Assembly: GCA_032871835.1 (NCBI GenBank)
Contig: CM065297.1
Span: forward strand, 65,769,253 to 65,833,252
Length of the DNA: 64,000 bases
Direction: 5' to 3'
Source of the DNA: Dipteronia dyeriana
Lineage: Eukaryota > Streptophyta > Magnoliopsida > Sapindales > Sapindaceae
Of the stretch, positions 1 to 10,979 are shown in pieces. The number at the start of each line of letters is the position of its first letter. Positions within the stretch are counted from its first letter, which is position 1. Below the pieces are notes generated by a model, which was not told the origin of the DNA, did no database searches, and saw only the letters and a program-made list of their open reading frames with translations. The position numbers and the translations under genes were made by a program.

Positions 1-838
1 GAAAACTTCCCAATTAAAATAGGAAGTCTGACACCAACCCCATTCACCGGTGTTAAAGTCAGAGGGGACTTCTGTTAACAGGCAAATTTAGCTAGGAACC
101 AAAGGGAAATTTTCCACTCTCTTAGTCCGATTCCAAGCCCGAGATTACCCGTCATAGAATATTTTCTAGGGGAGAGCTGTAGAGTCACCCCGCAAAAGTG
201 ATAAAAAGGTTATTGAGCTCTGGAAGCACCCAAGGTGGAGCCCGACACGATCGAATCGTGCTTCTTACATCGAAGCAATAATTTATGGAAAGCCTGATGC
301 TTGATGATCCCAGCTCCCCAAGGTCAAACCTACCTCGTAACCTCCCTAAAAGCCAGTCATCCTCTCCAGACGTAAAAAGGAACCTATAAAGACATCGAGT
401 TCATGATATAGCATCGCTCCACTTTGCCAAAGCAAGAAGCAAATCTACCTATTTCAAGGTTTGAAAGGGATCTATAAGGCTCAGGTCGAGCTCCTAACAT
501 CAAGCAGAGCCTGGATCTACCTCGTTCTACAAAACTATGAACACCATACTCGATGACCTCCATGAGGCATCTCGCCATGAAGGCACATGGGATCATATCT
601 ACACTTCAACGAACATTGAAACACTGCGTACATGTGGGGCAAGAGATTGAGACCAAAGAGAAAACAAACTTATCTCCACCTAAGATATTCTCAAATTCGT
701 TATTAATCCAAAGTTAATGACTTTTAAATAAAAGATCTCACCCGATAAGAAAGGATTGGATTCAGAAAATAATGGCATGAGGATTACAAGTTAAACCTAG
801 TTGGACTATGCATAAATAGGCCTAAGCTGTAGGAGAAA
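1..838 (+). repeat. 3' end and LTR fragment of a TAT-like gypsy element
   Basis: Bases 73-838 match, on the opposite strand, the LTRs at 6006-7168 and 26635-27806. The terminus TGTTAACAGG begins at 73. The 72 bases before it match the sequence next to the LTR end at 7168 and include a purine-rich tract (AGAGGGGACT) where a polypurine tract should lie. This copy is therefore plus-oriented and shows the 3' end of its internal region followed by the 3' LTR. Similarity stops near 838, about two thirds of the way through the LTR, so the copy is truncated there. No gene is supported here. Confidence 0.75.
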
Positions 839-1372
839 AAAAAAGGTTCAAAACGCAACGGAAGCGTGACAAAAAAAATTAGGGTTTGCGTATAAATAAA
901 AAATTTCCCCTTTTTAATAACAAGAACCTTAACCTAGATTAATTGACGTAAATAAAAGTATTGTACCTTTTTCTCGTGACTATTGAACAAGCGTCGAATT
1001 GATTCCGTAAGATCTTCCAATCCAATCACGAACATAAATTACCTAGAAGTGTAGGCTCCCTTTCTTTATCTTGTATACCTAAGGATGAAAACAAACAAAA
1101 TCTTGTTCCTTGTTAGTCACAATAATCTTTAAAGAGAAAAATCAAGAACGTCCGGCCACTTGTGAACTATCAATCAATTTGATTGAAACTCGTGTGAACC
1201 TTGATTCGATGTTGTACACAAAACCCTTTTGATGTAAAGGATACTAGTGTACTATCGAAAACAAAAATGTTCCCCTTTTTCTCTTCTTGGCCGAATTCAC
1301 ACACTATTAGTTAGAGTTGATCAAATTTTATCTAAAGTAAAATCAATTTTTTCTCCCTTAAAATTCCTATGA
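839..1372. other. Unclassified repeat-like spacer
   Basis: No reading frame is supported. The stretch starts with an A-run followed by a motif (AACGCAACGGAAGCGTG) of a kind seen near the ends of some plant copia LTRs, so it may be a copia LTR fragment between two gypsy remnants. I cannot delimit it. Confidence 0.25.
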
Positions 1373-3168
1373 TGAGTAGGAACCAGGTGACTCACTTAAG
1401 CATTGGACAGCCCAATATAAATGGAGATGGGTAACCTGTCTGGTACCGGTCTAGAGGCATACTTGGGATCCAAGGAGCCCCTAGCAATTGAGTGAAGGCT
1501 CTGGACCACGTAAAATATGGAAAGCCTCTAGGCTGTCCTCTCTCAGATCGGGCTTTGGTGGCTTGCTAGGACCTTGAATGGCCTAATACACATAGAGCAA
1601 AGCCATCAGTCTGGTACCGGTCCAAAAGCATGCTTGGGATCCTAGAAGTCCCCAGCAACTGAGAGAAAGCTCTGGACCCTCCTGGAATGAACCAAGAATT
1701 TAGTGGCTCACTTGGGCGTTGACCGGCCTGGTGTAAGAAGTGAGGAGCCACTTAGCCTTACAGTGAGGCTGTTACTCTAGAGGTTTGCTAAGGCATATGC
1801 AAGAGTGAGAAACCTCTGGGCTCTCCTCGATCAGATCGGGCTTCGGTGGCTTGCTAGGGCGATGAATGACCCGATACATATAGAGCAAAGCCACTAATCT
1901 TATAGCGGTGCTACTGCTCTAGAAGCTTGCTTAGGCACATATGAGGCCTTACAAAATGTGGGAAGCTTCTGAGAACTCCTCGATCGGATCGGGCTTCGGT
2001 GGCTTGCTAGGGCGATGAATGGCCCGGTAAACATAGAGTGAAGCCACCGGTCTGGTACTGGTCCAGAAGCATGCTTAGGATCCTAGAAGTCCCCAGCAAC
2101 TGAGAGAAAGCTCTGGACCCTCCTAGAATGAACTGATAATTTAGTGGCTCACTTGGGCGTTGACCGACCCGGTGTAAGAAGTGAGGAGCAACTTGGCCTT
2201 ACTGTGAGGCTACTACTCAAGAGGTTTGCTTAGGCATGTAGAAAGCCTTACCAACAGTGGGAAACCTCTGGGCTCTCCTCGATCAGATCAGGCTTCGGTG
2301 ACTTGCTAGGGCGATGAATTACCCGGTACATATAGAGCAAAGCCAACGGTCTTGTAGCGGTGTTATTGCTCTAGAAGCTTGCTTAGGCACGTAGGAGGCC
2401 TAACCAAATGTGGGAAGCTTCTGAGAATTCCTCGATCGGATCAGTCTTTGGTGGCTTGCAAGGGAGGTAAATGGCCGAGTAAACATGGAGCGAAGCCACC
2501 GGTCTGGTACTAGTCTTGAAGCATGCTTGGGATCTTTAGAGTCCCCTGCAAATGAAATAAGGCTCTGGATCATGCTGGAACGAAACCAAAGCTCAGTGGT
2601 TCAATTAGGCGTTGACCGGCCCTGTATAAAAAGTGAGGAGCCACTGGGCCTTACAACGGGACTGCTACTCCAGAGGTTTGCTTAGGCATATAGGAGGCCT
2701 TACCAAAATATGGGAAACCTCTAGGCTCTCCTTTACCGGATCGGGCTTCAATTGCTTTCTAGGGCGGTGAATGACCTGGTAAACATGGAGCGAAGCCACC
2801 GATCTTGTAGTGTTTCCACTGCTCCAGAAGCTTGCTTAAGCATGTAGGTGGTCTTACCAAATGTGGGAAGCTTTTGAGAACTCCTCGATCTGATCGGGCT
2901 TCGGTGGCTTGCTAGGAAGGCGAATGGCCCGGTAAACATGGAGCGAAGCCACCGGTCTATGACTGGTCAAGAAGCATGCTTGGGATCCTAAAAGTCTCCA
3001 ACAACTAAGAGAAAGCTCTGGACCCTCCTGGAATGAACCGAGAGTTTAGTGGCTCACTTGGGTGTTGACTGGCCCGGTGCCTAAGGCGTGGAACCACTAA
3101 TCTTCTACTGGTAGTGATGCTCTAGAAGCTACACAGCTGAGTTGGCTTCTTAGATTCATGAGTCGACC
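1373..3168. repeat. Higher-order tandem repeat array (ABC trimers of ~150-bp monomers)
   Basis: About eleven monomers of 144-154 bp follow one another, most starting with GTGGCTT or GTGGCTC, near 1557, 1702, 1846, 1999, 2145, 2299, 2451, 2597, 2751, 2904 and 3049. Three types alternate as A-B-C, so the landmark CCGGTCTGGTAC-like block of type A recurs near 1607, 2047, 2498 and 2951 (about 440-453 bp apart). Each monomer has two short inverted repeats: GTGGCTT/AAGCCAC or GTGGCTC/GAGCCAC, then AGAGGTTT/AAACCTCT (B), AGAAGCTT/AAGCTTCT (C) or GTCCAGA/TCTGGAC (A). The array lies in the presumed leader of the minus-strand element whose LTR starts at 5957. The first and last units are degraded. Confidence 0.9.
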
Positions 3169-3704
3169 TGCTACTGCTACCTAGGAGCTTCTGAAGGGTG
3201 AATACGGTGACATAAAGGGTCCCGTATAACCAGGTCCAAGTCCAACGGATCTATTGGATAAGAGATCTACTGGATAAGAGGTCTACCAATAATAGAGCAA
3301 ATTTTTTGTAAAGAAGCAAGAGTGGTGCAGTCTACTGTATAGGAGCTCTCGATGTATCAGAATGGTTCAGCTATATAGGAGATCTTCAAGCGGGAAGCTA
3401 CTGTATTGGAACTCCATGATTATCTGAGCATGTTCTCTTCATAGGAGTAGCATAATGAACTGGTTCCACCAGAAATCCCATGTACAATATTTGCTCCACA
3501 ATGAACGAAACTCGTTAAATGATAAAATGAGCACCACATGCGATGCATAGGCGATATAGACAAGTATGGAGCAAGGAAATCGTATATAGTAAATGATATT
3601 CCATGAATAATGAATCTGTTACCTCGATAGTATAATGATACTCATGTAGAGACATAAAGGCTTTCAAAACGGGTGTGAAAACTTCCCACAGAAGCGCTAG
3701 AAAT
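3169..3704 (-). other. Leader of minus-strand gypsy element with candidate primer-binding site
   Basis: This non-coding sequence lies between the tandem array and the LTR edge at 3705. On the minus strand the bases just after the LTR end read TTTCTAGCGCTTCTGTGGGA, which resembles the TGGCGC...CTGTGGGAA sequence after the 5' LTR of many plant gypsy elements and matches the corresponding site at 26617-26634. I see no coding potential in it. Confidence 0.5.
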
Positions 3705-5957
3705 TGTTAACCGAAAATTCGCACTAGGTGGAAAATCTCGATTAACACCCTTGAGACCACTACCACGAAGGGTTGGCACCTTTGGTACCTTGTTAATCTT
3801 GTATGAATATGAAGGAGGATGAAGCAGTAGGTAGGAGACAAGCCATCCCGCCCGTTGGGCTTCGTGCTTATGAAGTAGATCTGGGGAGCTCGAGGTTCTC
3901 TTACTGGTGCTAAGGGGTGATCATGGACCCTGTTCCTCGGTCAGGGTCGGAGCCCGTCTTGGTACCGAAAGCCTGGTTCTGGAGCCCGATTGCTTCCTGT
4001 AATACCCTGACCTTGATAGCAAGTAAGAATGGGGGCTTATCTAGCTCCAATGTCGGAGAGCTCGATTTCTTCCATAGAGAGGATACGGGAGAGCTCCTTT
4101 ACTCCCTTCGAACTGGTCTAGGTGGTTTCTCTTTATCTTGATATGCGACTTTGGCATGTAGATGAGAGGATAAGAGCATTAGGTCCAGCGAGGTAGGAAT
4201 CTAGATTTGGTTCCTTATATCTTCGTTGTTGTTTCCCGATCTCATGTAAGAAAGATTAGAGAGCTATGACCAATAGGGTCGGTACCTAGCCCGCATACAC
4301 ACATGCGTAATACAGTTGATAATAGGAAAAACACAAGTCTTATCGTGCGATACTCTGATGAGGTTACAAAGAAGTCAAAGTAGTACAACGTATATGCTCC
4401 GGGGAGCTTACAACAATGAGTATTTATTGATACCGGTATTTTCCTGGTCGGCGTACACATACAATGATGATGTAGAGAGAACTTTTAGCGAAGCATGTAA
4501 ACATGCCTAGGGCTGGTCGTTTTTGGGATTAGAAATGATATGGGTGATCTCAGCCGTTTGTTATCAGATCTCAAATGTCGAATATTGAGTCTGTCTTGGA
4601 GCATGTATTTTAGCGTCTTCTGTCATCGATTGGAGACCCCTCAATATGCCTTTTACAAGCATATTTATACATGGTGACTACCTTGGCGTGCAAGTCCATG
4701 ACTCTTCAATTAGTCTTCGTTTCCTTATCGAATACGATTCTTCCTTTAATGTAGTTGATCGGCTTGTAGCTAATACCTTGGAGAATATATGATTGTTTCC
4801 TCTTCGGACTCTTCCTTCCTTGATAGGCGGGATTTTCTGTTATAGTTGACCCCCAATAATCGGTTGTGGAGGATATCTTAGAGGAAAAGGTATTTGTTTC
4901 CTCTTTGGACTCTTTCACTAATGGTGACCATTAAAGAGTTGAATATTCTCTTATTAATGGCGTTGATCATGTCATTAATTGGGTTCACTGCCTCTATTAA
5001 TATAGTTGACCTCATTAATAGGGTTGACTACCTCCATTAATATGGCTGACCTCATTAAATAGGGCTGACTACCTCTATTAATACGATTGACCTCATTAAT
5101 GGTAATCATGAAAGTCAACCCTCTCTCTTGGAGGAGAACTCTGGTTCAATATTCTGGTGGCACGGTACCTTACTGATATTATTCTTCCTACCTTACGGAG
5201 GAGGAATACCCTGGATGGGTCCCGAAGCTAGTATCCCAGTACTTGGGTATCGATCTGAGGGCGAGATACCTTAAGGTACCAGTCTGGTTGTATGGAGCTT
5301 GATTCGACCTTACAAGGGTTTCGGTGGAGCTCGATTTGACTGCACTGGAATTCGATAGGGTAGCGAAGCTTGGCTGGCAAGCCCAGGTAAGGTGTTAGCC
5401 AAAAATAGGCGGCCTTGGCTTGCTTCTGGAAGGGTAGAGAGGTACGCTCGAGTACTGCTCTTGCTACTTGATTTAATTATGCCAGGATCTACAGTGGATC
5501 TTGTCGCTTTTGGAACGATGAGGCTTTACTGACTTCTTCCTTTTATGCTCGGACTGGTCGAGATTATACCTCGACAAGGCAGGAGGGCCTTTGCAAGATA
5601 AGTTCGGCACCTTGAAGGTCTCCTAGTTAAAGTAGAGATAGTAGCAAGCTCTAGGAGAGTGTCACGAGATACCTTTATGTCAGGGGACCCAGGTCTTTTC
5701 ACGTCGACCTAGCTTCGGGCTTTTATCCTGGTATAAGGAGCTTGACGCGGTCTCGTCAGGCTTTATTTGGTAAGCCTGGACACATGCGAGATGCTCAGAT
5801 GGTATGGGCGGCCTTGCCTTTTTTCTGTAGGATCGCGTGGTAGCTCTACCTCGGGGACCTTGATACCCCGTCATATAAGCCTGAATTTGGACCCTTGCAG
5901 GAAGGCTGGAATGTGGAAAATTCTTCTTTGGTCCCTAGCCAAATTTTGCTATTAACA
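3705..5957 (-). repeat. Long 5' LTR of a gypsy element related to element A
   Basis: The left end TGTTAACCGAAAATTCGC and the right end GCTATTAACA match the ends of the element A LTRs, and the first and last few hundred bases are similar to them. The interval is 2.25 kb against 1.17 kb for element A, so it carries about 1.1 kb of extra sequence in the middle. Because the primer-binding site lies to its left, it is a 5' LTR in minus orientation. No second LTR for this copy is visible in the window, and short open frames inside it look like chance. Confidence 0.65.
4962..5112. repeat. Short tandem repeat, ~40-bp period
   Basis: Within the long LTR a unit containing TTGACCTCATTAATAGGG and GACTACCTC is repeated about four times, with the TTGACCTCATTAA core recurring about every 40 bases. 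It accounts for part of the extra LTR length. Confidence 0.75.
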
Positions 5958-6005
5958 ATAAGAAATATTCACAAAAATATAAATACATTCTAAGCCATAT
6001 AATAT

Positions 6006-7168
6006 TTTTAACCAAAAATTTTCTCGGGGTGAGGAATTCCAGTTAGCACCCTCGAGACCACTACCACGGAGGTGGCGGTTGGGACTGGTACCTTGGATAC
6101 CTGGCTCATATATTTGATCGTGAAAATGATGACAACACAAAATACTAAAACATGCAAGGGAAAATGACACTAATTCATTATTGAATCATAAGGTGTAAAC
6201 AGTAGTCGTTAAAATTCTCCTAGTCAATAATGGGTACAATGGGTGTGGTGGCTTCGTGCCTATCGAGAAACAGATAGCTACAGTGGCCGTGTTCTGATCA
6301 CAAAATTTAGGCCGAGATCTCTCTTATTGTCTGTCCTCTGATCGATCCCTTTTCTCGTGCATCCTTGGGCGTATTTATGCATAGTCCAACTAGGTTATAC
6401 TCGTGATCCTCATACCATTATTTTATGAATCAAATCCCTCATTATTGGGTAGGATTTTCTATTTGAATGTTACTGACTTTGGCTTAATGAAAAAATCAAG
6501 AATATATGAGATAGAGATAAGTTTGTTTCCTCTTTAGACTCAATCAGTTTCCCTACACGTACTCAGTGTTTCCATTCAATTTGAAGAGTGAAGGCGATCA
6601 TGTATATTACCCTGGTGGGATGCGTCATGGAGGTCATCGAATATGGCGTTCACTGTTTTGAAGAGCGAGGTAGATCCATGCTCCTATATTGATATTTGAT
6701 GAATGATATGACATTTCCAGGTCCCTTTTGGAGCTTGAAATGACCATGTTAGTGCCTGTTAGTGATGATGGAGCTTCTGCGAGCTTCCTCCTACCTGCTT
6801 AGATAGATTTGCATCTTCCCTCGATGAGATGGAGAGATACTGTAGTACAAGCTTGATGCCTTATAGGTCTTTCTCTGTGTCTGAAAAAGGATGGTGAGCT
6901 TCTAGGGAGGTTGTTACCTCGAAGTGCCTAGGTCGTCTTGTATCGGTCTTGCCTTGGGTTCTTATTTCGATGTAAGGAGATAGATCTGATCATGTTGAGC
7001 TTCACCTGAGGTGTTCCCAAGGCGCTCTGACCTTTCCTCGCTTCTGTGGGGTCTACCCATAACTTGACCCTGGGAACCTCGATACCATGCTAGGTAATCT
7101 CGGATTTGAACCCTGGCTATGAGAGTGGAAAATTTTCCTTTGGTCCCTAGCCAAATTGGCTATTAACA
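6006..7168 (-). repeat. 3' LTR of gypsy element A
   Basis: It is similar over its full length to the 5' LTR at 26635-27806, ends in GGCTATTAACA, and is followed on its right by element A internal sequence. The left terminus reads TTTTAACC instead of TGTTAACC, so the terminal TG is lost or mutated. If the LTR really begins at 6009, ATTTT at 6004-6008 would match ATTTT at 27807-27811 as target duplication, but in such AT-rich sequence this is weak. Confidence 0.8.
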
Positions 7169-7522
7169 AAAGTCCCTAGTCACTGGTGATTGAGTTGGGG
7201 TTGGAATCAGACTTCCCGTTTTAATTAGGAAATTTTTCTTTGCTTTTTGTTACCAGAATCCTTGTGGAAATCCTCTCATTAAATGACTAAGAGACGTGGT
7301 AAGCAAGGAACAATCATTTTTTTTAAATAATCTGGTTACGTTATGCCAGCCCCCGAGATTCGATGTAATCTCCTCCAAAGATTTTGCTTCCGTGCCACCG
7401 ACGTCGCTACTCCATTCACCTCTATTTAAATCATGTTATTTTATTGCCTTCCTCACGCTTTCTTCTTTTCAAATTTCAAATTTTCAAAAGAAAAAATCTT
7501 TCTCTCGCTACCTTCTCGAGCA

Positions 7523-10035
7523 ATGCCTCCATCTTTTCCTTCGTCTAACTCGAAACCTTTCTCCACGATGTTGAAAACCAGTCGTGATATTGTGGATTCC
7601 ATATAAGATGGTGAAGAGGTTTCTAGTCTCGCCCTAAGAAAATTAGCGTGAAAGAACTTTGACAGCGATGACTCTCCTCCTAACCCACAACATCACCAGT
7701 TGAATAGGAACGTGGTTATTGGGATCGGGTTCCTAAATAGGCCTGATAACCCTTTGAACTTGGTCGAAGTAAACTCTGATAAGGAACCCACAGATGTTGC
7801 TGCTGTTGGGAAGGGTCAAGTTGCTGCTGTTGGTACTCTTTCGAAGAGGCTTCTTCCCTGCGACTTCAAGGTCATCCCAGATTCTACCATAGACCCGAAG
7901 TCGAATGATCGCCTGAGGACCAAGTATGGCATCCTCGTTAGCATTTCCATCTCCGTTCTCCTTAAGAATTATGATATCTTCAATTCTTCTTAAATGCGTG
8001 CTCCCAATTCACATCGCGCCTCCCAAGAATGGGGTCAAACTTCCACTTCACCCCACCCTCCGACGAGCTCTCAATGCTCTACAACTAGCTCATCTCCAGT
8101 TGATGCTTGGCTTTTGGAGACATCTAATCGGCTTCCTCGTGTTGTGGAGGGAACAATGCGAGCTGAGCAAAGTTGCCAAGGAGCTCAGAGTGGAGGAATT
8201 GGCCCACCTCTTCCTGATTGGAAGCCTGTCTAGTGCCCCACGAGGTTAGTTATATACAAAAGCTAAGAACAAACTTAACTTTATCGTTCTCGTCGCTTCC
8301 AAGAAAGACCTCGTCTGGAAATAGGAATAGATTCTAGCAGGGAATGATTGGGGAAGCTCGATCATCATAAGCGGGCATGAGTTTGAAGCCCCCACATCTT
8401 TCAGTGATAAACCTTCATGGGATAGGGATTCTCTGCGCGCTGAGTCTGAAACAATCTTAAAGTCCATTCTCGGCAAAAAATATTTGAACTTGAAGTTTCC
8501 TACCGTTGATTCCTTCAATCCAAGCAGGATGAATCTGTACCTATGAATCTCTGTTGCTACTCCTCGTAAGTAAAGTAACTCTGAGTCATCTTGCTCTGTT
8601 TCATTGGCTAGCTTGGTTCTGACACTTTTCTTCTCTTTTTGTTTTTTTAAAAAATGTTGTTCTTTAGCTTCCCGTGAAGCCCAGAAAGCTCACACCCCTC
8701 CCTCTCCTGCCAGATTGACCTGGGGAGTCCCTTTGGCTACCTCAAAGAAAGGGGGGCCAACTTTTCCAGATGGCGCTCATCACATCGCGGGCTACCAAAG
8801 TCCGGAGCAAGGGGACCTCTGTTTCTCATGTTGTTGATGCAACTACTACTACTCCTTCTTTGGTTACCTTCGTTGCTACTATGCTACTGCTGCTACTTCT
8901 AGCATTCCCGCAGTTAACTTACCTAATGTTTATGCCCCTCCATCTACGTTCCCGACTCCCTAGGCTTCGGATGACCCCGAGGCTGGTGTTGAGGAGGTTC
9001 CTCCCATTCGCCCTCAATATCAGCCAAGATTTGTTCTGCTTTACGACGTCTTGGGTATTTTTTTTGCATTCTGCCCAAGTGGCATCCTTTCCCTATTGGC
9101 TTTAATGCTCGTAGATATCCTGATCACCAAGGGGTCTGCCCCTTTGGCTGAGGTAGCCATCATATTTTATCTTTTCTTGTGACAACTAGCTTGATCATTT
9201 TCTAACTTGAACTTTTACAATCTGTAGGCTTTCAAATTCAACATGGCCGTGGGTCATCAGGTGGCCTCTCTTCTCGACCGTAAGGCTAATGCTAAGGTTG
9301 AAACTGAGAGGGCTATTGGGTTGCTTGAACAAGCTCAAGCTCTAGTGCAGGAGATGACATCTAACCAAAAGGGGATGGAGGCAGAGCTGGCTGAGCTTCA
9401 CTGTGACTATGAGAGGTTAAAGCATTCCTTTGATCAAGAAATCCATCACTCTGAATGTCGGGCAAAACAAAGGGACACTTGGAAAGCGATGCTAAGTTGG
9501 AAATTGAGAATCAGTCCTTGCACGCTCAGTTGGCCAAGCTGCAAGCCGAGGTAGATGCCTTCTTCAGTAATGGGTATTTTTATACCTCCTTCCCGGTTGC
9601 TAAAGCTTTCCCTCTTCCTTTCGACCTATCCACTATTGCCAACTGGGATAGAGAAGAAATCATTACTAAGGTCGCAGTCGTGACAAATCTTTCTCCTCAT
9701 CTTTCAGTCCTTCCAGTTTCAGGTCCCAGGAATCCTCAAGCAGGGTTCAGCTAGTACAGTCTGAGAGGATTCAACCAGAAGCTCGGGAAAGGGTCAGAGG
9801 TTGCTTTAATGATCCATTTATAGAAAATTTTGAGGTTGAGAAGAGCCGAATGGGGGCTGTGGCTATCACTCTGGATGCAGCCATTCCGCTTAAGGGTATG
9901 GCCATAGTTAATGAGGTATTGGAAGAGGACCAAGTCAGGCATGAAGTAGTTGAAGAGCCTCCGAATGAGGGGGTGTCAGAAGTGGCCAACCAGAATGAGC
10001 AACTACCAGAAAGAAGGGCAGTGGACGAGATCTAG
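7523..10035 (+). pseudogene. Antisense gene of gypsy element A (coiled-coil protein, decayed)
   Basis: This gene lies on the strand opposite to gag-pol, between integrase and the 3' LTR. The likely start is the ATG at 7523. Around 8030-8180 the frame encodes a block with LHPTLRRALN...QLMLGFW...VLWRE, resembling the 'putative gypsy type transposon' domain of plant elements (from memory). Two good introns are visible: 8566-8667 (TCGTAAGT to TTTAG) and 9153-9227 (GAG|GTAGCC to CTGTAG). The second joins PLAE to a stretch (9228 onward) rich in E, K, L and Q that should form a coiled coil (SLLDRK...ERAIGLLEQAQ). Exons 1 and 3 contain frameshifts and stops, so this copy is a pseudogene. Its function is unknown. 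The same architecture recurs at 40594-43606. Confidence 0.65.
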
Positions 10036-10979
10036 CAAGTAGGAGGAGCAGCAGGAGGGCACCGAGAGGATGCTGGAGCTTGATACAATCTTCTCATGAC
10101 TTGTTTTGATTTCTCGGAAATGGGGGTGGGCACCCCGCTTTACTCATGACCAGTTTAATTAATTCTTTCTCTATATTTTTCCTTGTGTAGCCTGGAACTA
10201 GGGGTTGGGTTCCCTGTTCGATGAATGTAGCCTTTGCGAGGAGATAGGCTCCCATACAGTTAATGAAAATCGGTTTTCATATCTTTACTTTGATTAATCC
10301 TGATTGTGAACTTCAAACTTAGCTGGGAATTCCTCGCTTGATTTCTAACCTTGACCTAGATGCGACCTTCAGAACAATCCTGACTTAATTAAATTTGGTA
10401 AAGAAAAACTCTGAATGTTATGTGCAAGCATACTAGTTGGACAGAAAACTAGCTATAATTCTCAGCACTTGGTAGGAATTTCATGTCTTTAGGAGGTGTC
10501 CCATTGCCTTGTGTCTCACATCTTTGATGAATCCTCATTCAAACTTTAACCTGGCAATATAAAATCACACGCTTATGAAAAACCAATGGTTAGTAGTAAT
10601 CAAGTGTTTGATACTTAGGCAAAAGTTGTGTGGAAACGACATAGATACCATTTTTCCTGGTATTTGGGGAGGTATCTTGTCATGGTGACCTTAGTCCAAC
10701 AAGTAAATCAATATTAAAGCTTATTCCTCGGCTAGAGGGTGGTGCCCGACCAAGGCATCAGGGATAGTGAGGGGTTTTCCCTAATTGATCTCTAGTCTCG
10801 AGGCAATTATAGTGAATTTGCTCGTGGAGAAAATACTAAGATACGGAGAAATTAACAGCTCTAAGAGAATACAATCTGAGATGGAGAAGTTACATCTCAT
10901 AGAGAATGCAATCGGAGATGGAGAAATTATTAGCAGACTTTATTAATGATCAAAATGGATTATATTGTTGTTGAGAATC
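10036..10979. other. Non-coding spacer between pol and antisense gene of element A
   Basis: The two converging genes of element A end on either side of this stretch. No frame is supported. Near 10845-10930 a unit with GAGATGGAGAA and GAGAATGCAATC is repeated about twice. The region would hold the 3' ends of both transcripts. Confidence 0.5.

Noticed and set aside
1566..2939. Short open frames inside the tandem array
   Set aside because: They start and stop at different places in successive monomers and are not conserved between repeats.
1373..3168. CRISPR-like array of regularly spaced repeats
   Set aside because: The repeats are contiguous ~150-bp monomers without unique spacers, in plant retroelement DNA; it is a tandem higher-order array.
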